A stretch of DNA of 64,000 nucleotides. Source: Crocodylus rhombifer. Its lineage: Eukaryota; Chordata; Crocodylia; Crocodylidae. The translations under genes were made by a program, and so were the position numbers. Shown here one piece after another: positions 57,813 to 64,000 of the stretch; within the stretch, counting starts at the first letter, position 1; each line of letters begins with the position of its first letter. The notes under the pieces were generated by a model that was not told where the DNA came from, ran no database searches, and saw only the letters and a program-made list of their open reading frames with translations. The DNA is taken from assembly GCA_038503035.1 (NCBI GenBank), contig JAVSML010000029.1, positions 1,945,799 to 2,009,798 on the forward strand, read 5' to 3'.

Positions 57813-58329
57813 CATTTTTAACTAAATTTTAAGTTGACTTATGAAACAAACTAAGCATTCTATTTAGCTAGCAAACAGAATTATTTTGGATTGACACGTG
57901 CATCAAGATCTTGGAAATACATTTCAACCTCTTGTGTTTCCCACGTATTGACTGATAGATCGGAAAAAGAAAAGCCTCTTTTTAACTGTGAGCTGAAGTG
58001 TTTCTCAACTAAGAATGGAACTGAACAAATGGAAGAGGGTTCTTCTTTCTTCACCTACAACAGAGGGCCCAGATGCCTAAAGCTGCTTTTGCACTTTGCT
58101 TGAAAACTGGAGGCTTTGCATGTGAGTTCATCCTCGCTCAGTGGCTCAATGGACTTTAAAACTCCATTGCAAAAAAACCAGCTTGAATGGTATGTTTTTG
58201 CATCATGTTGAATACAGGAAGGTGCAGGAGCCATACGAGGCCTTCACAGAGGCTGTCCTAAGACCAGTTTTATTTTAAAATCACTTCTTGGGTTTGCTTT
58301 TTTTTTTTAGCCCAGCAGCCTCCCTTTTA
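57813..58329. other. Sequence between CR1 and the CpG island
   Basis: AT-rich. A T-rich tract ending in AG at about 58297-58310 leads into the island and could act as a splice acceptor for an upstream-initiated transcript, but no exon can be defined. Confidence 0.35.
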
Positions 58330-58748
58330 CCACGGCCTCATTTCCCACCTATCCCTCTTTTCCCCGCGGTCACATCCGGAAACCGGCTCATCTCGGACCT
58401 GGGGGCCACGTGCCCGTGGCAGCCGCCAACCATTCGATGGCAAACCCCTTGGCCTGCGGGTGTTGGCACCTGGGCTCTCCCTAGTGGGTGCCCTCGCCCT
58501 CTGCACTGCCTGCCCCAGGCTTGGCGGGTGCTGCGTGGGGTCACAGCCGGCCCCACGCGCCCACCACAGGAAACAACGGCCCGCCCCCGCCCACTGTGTG
58601 CTCCGAGAGGCGCGTCCCCCCAGCGAATGGACGCGCCCCCCGCGCTCTGCGCAGACCCCCTAGCTCGGGATGGTTTGTTCCGCTCCCGAAGCGCAGGAAG
58701 TTTCCGAGCCGATACTCCACAGCCGACAGGGAATTCCCCTCGCTCTCC

Positions 58749-58758
58749 TCTCGCGAGA
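58749..58758 (+). promoter_or_regulatory. TCTCGCGAGA motif 1
   Basis: An exact 10-bp palindrome about 217 bp upstream of the RBPJ start codon. This motif is the known binding sequence of BANP at CpG-island promoters of essential genes. Binding here is inferred. Confidence 0.75.
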
Positions 58759-58791
58759 CGCACAATCCCCTCTTCTCTCCGGCGCCGGCGT

Positions 58792-58801
58792 TCTCGCGAG
58801 A
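58792..58801 (+). promoter_or_regulatory. TCTCGCGAGA motif 2
   Basis: A second exact copy, 43 bp after the first. Confidence 0.75.
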
Positions 58802-58811
58802 CTCGCGCAGG

Positions 58812-58819
58812 TTCCCACG
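58812..58819 (-). promoter_or_regulatory. Candidate RBPJ/CSL binding site
   Basis: TTCCCACG on the + strand is CGTGGGAA on the minus strand, the full consensus bound by RBPJ itself. It lies 156 bp before the RBPJ start codon, between the second and third TCTCGCGAGA motifs. A core-only match (GTGGGAA) is at 58342-58348. Confidence 0.5.
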
Positions 58820-58935
58820 CCTGCCGCTGTTGTGTCTGACGGACTGGAGAGCCCGGCGCACGGGGGGGTGGCGCGCGCTCCGCGTGTGCGCTTTATGGGC
58901 CCACGCACGCGTGCTCTCTGGCCGGGCCGCCGCGC

Positions 58936-58945
58936 TCTCGCGAGA
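58936..58945 (+). promoter_or_regulatory. TCTCGCGAGA motif 3
   Basis: A third exact copy, 30 bp before the start codon. Transcription probably starts close to here, given how short the leader would otherwise be; the start site itself cannot be read from sequence. Confidence 0.75.
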
Positions 58946-58971
58946 CTAGGAGTTTTGGCGAGAGTTTGTGG

Positions 58972-58981
58972 AAGATGGCGC
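58972..58981 (+). promoter_or_regulatory. YY1-like site over the start codon
   Basis: AAGATGGCGC matches the YY1 core (AAnATGGC) that often overlaps the first ATG in CpG-island promoters. It also gives an A at -3, an acceptable start-codon context. Confidence 0.5.
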
Positions 58982-58994
58982 CTGTTGTGACAGG
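58975..58994 (+). CDS. RBPJ: RBPJ (CSL, Su(H)) first coding exon, N-terminus MAPVVTG
   Basis: RBPJ is the DNA-binding protein of the Notch pathway. In the nucleus it recruits corepressors in the absence of signal and the Notch intracellular domain plus Mastermind when signal arrives. Only the first 20 coding bases are in this window: ATG then GCG CCT GTT GTG ACA GG, followed at once by GTAAGT, a consensus donor, giving MAPVVTG in phase 2. From memory, one vertebrate RBPJ isoform starts MAPVVTG and continues KFGERPPPKR in exon 2, which would begin with G to complete the glycine codon. The CpG island, the position of the ATG before a strong donor, and the match of all seven residues support the call. 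Seven residues is a short match, so exon 2 beyond the window is the test. No other host gene shares the island on the opposite strand as far as I can see. Confidence 0.8.
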
Positions 58995-61224
58995 GTAAGT
59001 GTGGAGGCTTCGCCGCGCCGCGCCGCCTGCGGCCCCCGCCGGGGCTCCGCCGCCCGTCCCGCCCTCGCCCCCCGCTCCGCCCCGCCCCGCCCCGCCCGGG
59101 CGGCTGGGACCCTTCGGCTGCTTCCTCGGCGGGAGGCCCCAAGCCGCGGCCCCGGGGGCCGGGAAGCCCCTGGGCGGACGCCCCGGCCAAGGCGCCCCCT
59201 GCCCCAGGCCGCGCCCGCCCGCCGGGGAGCGCTCGGCCTGCGCCCGCTCAGTGCTGCCGGGGTAGCTCCGTGCCGGTACAGCGCCTGGCTCCCTGAGGGC
59301 GCTTCTCGTTGGCTGCCGGCAGAGCCCCCACCAAAGGCTCCTGAGCGATGACCCGGGAGAAGTTGAGTTCCCCACGCACCGCAGCGTGGCTACGCGAGCG
59401 GCGCGGGGCTCGGCAGGGAGGGTGCTGCCCCCTCGCGCGAGGAGCGAGATGTTCCTCTTTCCCCGCTGCCTGCACCCCCGGGGCTCGGCTGTGGCTGCTG
59501 TCACGGCGGGGCTCCAACTCCCGCCCACGCAGTCTCCCTCGGCCTTCCCCGACAGTGTCCTTCCAGCTTCCCCCTGCGGGCCAGGGTCACCTGCTGTGTT
59601 ACTGCCGAGTGCGGGCACCTCCTTGGCATTCTGGATTATCCTGTACCCTGTTCACAGCCTGTTCCTAATCTCGGGTTTTGCTGGGTAGCTTCCCCCCACT
59701 TCCGTTGCCTGGTCCCTAGGGAGTTGGGGCTGCTAGGGCAGCAGTAGGCCTTGCCTCCTCCCCACCTGCTTGATTGAAACAAAATCCTGGTGGGTGAAAA
59801 TAATTCTAGGTGTGGTGGTGGTGTTGTGGGTGGGGGGATGTTTGTTTTTTGCATGTTGGGCTAAATATCCTGCCTTCAGGTTGCATCTGTGACTTTCCCC
59901 ATGGGATTACATAGTCTCTAGGCTTGACTCTATGGTTACAGCACAGAGCCAAGCCTATTTGGGGGTGGGGTGGAGTTGGTGGTGGTTGCTTTTGTTCTTA
60001 TGGAAAAGGTGGCATTATAGTATTTTTCCTGTTTTGTTTTGGCCTTAGCACTTGTTAGTTTCTTGTTTCTTGGTTGTCAAAAGCAAGCGTTAAACTCTAG
60101 CCTGATTTTCTTCCAGTTCAAGAGGCACTTGCTGCTGTTGCTTATTTTGGCTGCTTAAACCTTCTTTAAAACAGCAAATCTTGTGTGTTGCAATTTGTGG
60201 AATGCATTATTTAAAGTTCTAGAGTTGGGGGAGTAAGACATAATGGTGTTTCTAAAAGTTTGCCTTATATGTGGGTTGCATGTTAATTTTATTCCAGTTT
60301 CTGGTCACTTAATTGCCTCTGCTTGAGTTTTATTCGTTTTTTACTGATTGACACAGAAATGTTTTCTGTGACATCCCATCTGTTTTTTCTGGGAGATGCA
60401 TTTTAATTTTTGACTAATTAATGAATTTATGAATGAAAAACACACTAACAACAAAGGAATACACGATATGTTGCATTTTAATGTAAGGGTGGAAGTTCCT
60501 TTGTATTTCAGTTCTAACAATACAACTATTGTTTAGCATTTTCAAATTGGTTAACTCCTGTAAAAAGAGAGGGAGGAGTCATAATTCTAACCTCAGATCT
60601 TGAATTGGGTAATCATCTAAAACAGAAAACCTTGAAAAGATGTGTTAAAATGTATTAGTAGATGTGGCTTTTTTATTCAGTGGATTTTGGGGTTTTTTAA
60701 TATGTTTTTAGTGTATTCAGGTTTTGGATTAGCAATGTGATACCCTGTTTTCTTTTAGTAACTGGTATTTTTCACAGTAGTAAAACCTCTCTTCATTCTA
60801 GTGTAGTTAATTTTCACTCAAGATCTTAGAGAACAGGGTAGAAAACAGTTTGGAATTAAAAATAAATCTGTTAATGTAGTAACCAAGGGTTGCACGCTGT
60901 TTTTGTTGCTTGCATGCACTTTCTAGCAAGCATGAAATTTCTAGATGAAGCGTATAAGTGATGCTTTGTGATTGCTGGGAGGTGACTGTTGGAATAGTAT
61001 CGTTTCATGAAAACTAGTTAAAACTAAATTGCAGTACATAAGCCTGATAAACCTATTGTCTTGTTCCAGTAATCTGAAAGGACTAGTAACAGTAATACCT
61101 CACTATAGAAGTTGTATTTCTGGCACTGTGACCTTCACCCAGTTTTCTGATGAAATATTCTTCTAGCATAGGCTTACCTGTGTTGAAAAATGTATAGGTA
61201 TACAGTTTTTATATAATGCCTGTG

Positions 61225-61340
61225 AGAGATTTAGATGTGATACGTATGATCCCAGCAGTCTTTCCTGCCCATGTGCAGGGGGGCTGGACCCAATGATCTA
61301 TAAGATTCCTTCCAAGCCCCTAACAACTATGAAGTTATGA
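61225..61340 (+). mobile_element. CR1 LINE 3'-end fragment
   Basis: The text GGGGGCTGGACCCAATGATC, then 'taagattccttccaagccc' and 'ctatgaagttatgaa', is the CR1 3' end and tail in sense orientation. About 115 bp. Confidence 0.8.
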
Positions 61341-62112
61341 ACCCTTAAATCACCTTGTTATGTATCAGGCCTCCATTGTACTCAGAACAATATGAAGGTC
61401 CTTGCCCCAAAGAGCATGTTGTCTAAATATATGACAAGAAAACAAAAATTAATGCAGTTATATGGGGGGGGGGCAGGATATGGGGAGCTGGTGAGACAGC
61501 ATTGAACTGAATGATAGGCAGCCTGTTGCTTATAGACATTAATGGGAAAGGAGGTTTTGGGGGAGTATGATCAGGTTTGTAAATTTTGTGTGTAGCTGTT
61601 GGTGGCAGCATGGGAGAAGTTAAAATTTTAAAAAGGTGCCTTTGTACAAGTGAGTAAAGAAGACTGGTGGTATTATCAGCTGACTGGAGGTGAGGTTCTG
61701 TGTTTTAATAATGAATGAGGGATAGTAAGGTGAAGATAGATTGTGAAGGGCCTCAAAATGCCCAGTGTTTGTGATGCAGTAGAAATAAGGAAGGTAGTTG
61801 GTACATGATACAAATAGGACATAGGGTCAAAGTAGTAGCACAGGAAAATTACTTTTGCTTCAGCTTTCAGAATAGATATGTGCAGGGCAGGCTTGCATTT
61901 GTCAAGACCAGTGTAAAGGATTTTGGAATAATTGTGATGCAAGAGAGCCTAGCTGTGTGATGCATACAAAAGCCAAGTTTTAGCAAAACATCATGGTTAT
62001 TGCTACTTGGGTAATAGTATAACTATGAATTTTACTGTACATGCGCACATAATGAGTTTTTATAAACTCACAGACAAATGAGCCAAATGCTTTAACTTCC
62101 AAGTCATTAGCA

Positions 62113-62385
62113 TGGTGATTCTTAATGAGGGTAATGTGAGATCCTTTGGCTGCCATGGGGTGTGAAGACCTAAGCAGATAAGTAAAAGCTCAAGGTGTGT
62201 GTCCCCCCTACCCCCGGCCTCTCCCCAAGTAAGTAATCTCATGGGTGGGTGGGTGGGTGGATAGATAGATGGATAGAAAGATAGATGTTTCTGAAGTTGG
62301 TTGCCACTCAATTCACAAAAGTTATTCAGGGGTGCCTCAAGTCTAGTGAGGGTTGCCTTGAGTTCAGAAGGTTTGAGAACCACTG
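62113..62385 (+). mobile_element. Possible hAT-type element
   Basis: The left text 'ggtgattcttaatgagggt' and right text 'aaggtttgagaaccactg' are roughly inverted copies of a common hAT terminus. No clear 8-bp duplication. It contains the GGGT/GATA repeat at 62243. Confidence 0.35.
62243..62287 (+). repeat. (GGGT)n then (GATA)n-like microsatellite
   Basis: GGGTGGGTGGGTGGGTGG is followed by 'atagatagatggatagaaag'. The first part has four G-triplets with one-base loops (62243-62257), an optimal parallel G-quadruplex pattern. Confidence 0.9.
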
Positions 62386-63109
62386 TGTTAGTAAGTTGTC
62401 TGATAATGTCTTAAGCTTGGCAGTCGGGAAACCTTTTTGAAGCTCTCTAAACTTCAAGGAATCTTTAAAAATCTTCAGACATGCTTCTAAGTATGTGTAT
62501 TTTCATGTTTTTATTGGGAACTATTGTATGAAAATTAAGATCTTTGTGTTTATCTATTTGGTGCTCATTGATTAGCCTAATCCAGTCTTCTGTGTTAGAC
62601 TGTGGAACAGGAGTAAAGTGACTGAAACATATATCTTATTTCTGTTTAATTCATGATACTATGAAGAATTCAGTAAAATGTGAAACCTGGCCCTGCTCCT
62701 AGGCCACGTTCACAGACAGGAGCAGAACATGGGCAACACAGACCCCACTTTTCCCATGGGACCTTCCTGCCCCCTGGAGAGCAGCAGGAAGCAGAAGCTG
62801 GAAGACACGGGGGGAACCCAGAGCCCCTGGCTGCCATGGCAGCAGAAGAAATGGTGGTCAGGAGGGAGCCCTCAGGTTGCATCGGAACCCCTTGTGGGCC
62901 TCATGGCACACAGGCCATCCGTTGGGGAGCCCTGCTATAGTCCATTACGAATCACTTTATTTATGAACAAAAGAAAAAAAGTATTTTCCCTATTTCCTTG
63001 GTAATTTGCAAAAATAATGTGTTTAATACTTATTAAAAATTAATGAGGTTCTATTACATTAGAACCCAGTTTATTCTTAACTGGACAAATGCCTATTTGT
63101 TCACTTTTG

Positions 63110-63372
63110 GGTATCACACTTCAGAAAAGACATGGAAAAACTTGAAAGGGTCCAGAGAAGGGCCACAAGAATGATTAAGGCCCTGGAGGACAAATCTTAT
63201 GAGGAAAGACTAAGGGATCTGAGACTGTTCAGCCTGGGGAAGAGAAAACTGAAGGGGGACTTGGTGGCCATCTATACAAGTATGTAAGGGGTGAATATTG
63301 GGAGCTGGGAGGAAACACTTTTTGCTACGGCATCCCAGGGTAGGACAAGGAGTAGTGGCCATAAGCTGTTAG
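63110..63372 (+). mobile_element. CR1 LINE fragment, reverse transcriptase C-terminal region
   Basis: In the + frame it reads EKLERVQRRATRMIKALED, YEERLRDLRLFSLGKRKL and KGDLVAIY, the conserved end of the CR1 ORF2 protein. A 2-bp insertion then shifts the frame at about 63275 (expected IYKYV). The copy is cut at both ends and stops at about 63372, where the GC-rich repeat begins. Confidence 0.9.
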
Positions 63373-64000
63373 AGTAGGGGTGGGCAGTTATTTCAGGCGG
63401 AGGGCCGCTTGCCCAGTTTTGGCAGGCTGTTCAGGGCTGCATGGATAGCCTCACCCCTTGACAGGTTGCCTGCCCCCTGGTCACTATTTTGGGACCAATG
63501 TCCCAGGGCCAGCACATGCAGGGGTCTGTGGAGCCGGGCTGGGCTGTATCAGTAGGGAAAGGGGGGAGATGGCCCGGCTCCATAGAGCCCCTGCTGGCTG
63601 GGACCCCATGCTCCTGCTACCCTGCTGTGTTCCTGCTGGCTCCCACGTCCACTCACACCCAGTGCCCCCCAGCCCTGCAGCAAACACTGCCCAGTGCGGC
63701 AAGCAGGGGCGGAGGCCGCAGCTGCCGTCGCGATGCACAGCTCCAACAGGCAAGACCGGAGCTGGCGCGGGACCCAGGCTCGCAGTGGGGCCGGGTTACA
63801 AGGTGGTGTTGAGCGTGAGGGGTAGGGGTGGGGAGGAAAGCTTCCCCATGCCTTCCCCGTGCTTGGCACCTCACACTGCAGCTGCTCGCAGCCCACCTGG
63901 GGCTGCCTGTGCCTGCTTTGGACAGCCCCATAAAGGCTGTGAGCAGCTGCAGCACATGGTGCCAGCCACAGGGCGGGTGAGGGGCTGCTTTCCTCTGCAC
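63373..64000. repeat. GC-rich palindromic repeat, second copy, runs off the window
   Basis: It begins with a hAT-like terminus text (GTAGGGGTGGGCAGTT). It shares with 27590-28830 'ctccatagagcc.ctgctggctg', 'cagtgccccc', 'ccctgcagcaaacactgcc' and, at 63860-63990, a palindrome with GCAGCTGCTCGCAGCCC and 'ctgtgagcagctgcag'. Frames of over 100 codons on both strands reflect GC-richness. Confidence 0.6.

Larger units (their letters stand above)
58330..59620 (+). promoter_or_regulatory. CpG-island promoter of RBPJ
   Basis: GC content and CpG density rise sharply here, the only large CpG-rich block in the window apart from the solo LTR. The start codon of RBPJ exon 1 lies in its middle. No TATA box stands before the start, as usual for housekeeping-type CpG promoters. 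It contains three TCTCGCGAGA motifs, an E-box CACGTG (58407-58412), an RBPJ-type site (58812-58819) and GC boxes near 59070-59100. Frames in it, up to 241 codons on the minus strand, are artefacts of GC-richness. Confidence 0.85.
58995..64000 (+). other. RBPJ: RBPJ intron 1 (start; continues past the window)
   Basis: It begins GTAAGTGTGG. The first 600 bp are still CpG island, followed by AT-rich DNA with repeats at 61225, 62113, 63110 and 63373. No second exon with the KFGERPPPKR start is seen before 64000, so intron 1 is at least 5 kb long. In mammals this intron is also long. Confidence 0.75.

Noticed and set aside
58660..59190. A divergent minus-strand gene sharing the RBPJ island
   Set aside because: No start codon plus donor combination or recognisable protein was found on the minus strand; a non-coding divergent transcript cannot be excluded.
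58893..59618. 241-codon minus-strand frame across the CpG island
   Set aside because: CpG-rich promoter DNA suppresses stop codons; frames on both strands overlap here and none has a domain. RBPJ exon 1 explains the locus.

Overview
This is vertebrate nuclear DNA. It is AT-rich, almost without coding sequence, and dense in interspersed repeats. The CR1 LINE copies (3' ends of the type 'ggctggaagggacc...tcgagtccagccccctgccc'), the hAT and other terminal-inverted-repeat (TIR) elements, and TG...CA solo LTRs flanked by 5-bp target duplications together suggest a crocodilian genome. A turtle is the main alternative. The species call is inference.

The only host gene I can support lies near the right end. 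Position 58975 is a start codon in a CpG island of about 1.3 kb. It opens a 20-nt coding piece, MAPVVTG, that stops at a GTAAGT donor. This matches the MAPVVTG-type first exon of RBPJ (CSL), the DNA-binding effector of Notch signalling. The remaining 5 kb is the start of RBPJ intron 1. The promoter island carries three exact TCTCGCGAGA palindromes, a YY1-like ATGGCG context over the start codon, and one exact match to RBPJ's own site (CGTGGGAA on the minus strand), which raises possible autoregulation.

The 58 kb to the left reads as intergenic DNA upstream of RBPJ. Its structure is a stratigraphy of mobile elements. There are CR1 pieces on both strands at 4.4, 5.1, 8.7, 13.4, 26.7, 29.3, 57.7, 61.2 and 63.1 kb. 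hAT-type elements with 8-bp duplications lie at 3.4, 8.3, 18.1, 41.8 and 56.3 kb. A four-copy TIR family with the end GGGACAGA and TA flanks lies at 19.4, 28.9-31.1, 46.7 and 52.8-54.3 kb. Three related solo LTRs lie at 14.9-16.5 kb (+), 37.4-38.4 kb (-) and 53.0-53.9 kb (-). Several elements are nested, so their relative ages can be read off. A GC-rich repeat built of consecutive long palindromes lies at 27.6-28.8 kb and again at 63.4-64 kb.

The most unusual object is at 28923-31069. A copy of the TIR family is split by about 1.65 kb of foreign DNA. One end of that DNA is a CR1 3' tail. The other end is a piece of PCM1 (centriolar satellite scaffold): two exons with their 174-bp intron still in place, on the same strand as the CR1. 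The simplest reading is that CR1 machinery copied an unspliced PCM1 transcript starting from an intronic CR1 and inserted it here. The first PCM1 exon is cut at its 5' side, and the second exon has lost its AG acceptor. No CRISPR array, tRNA, rRNA or intact transposase/reverse-transcriptase gene was seen.
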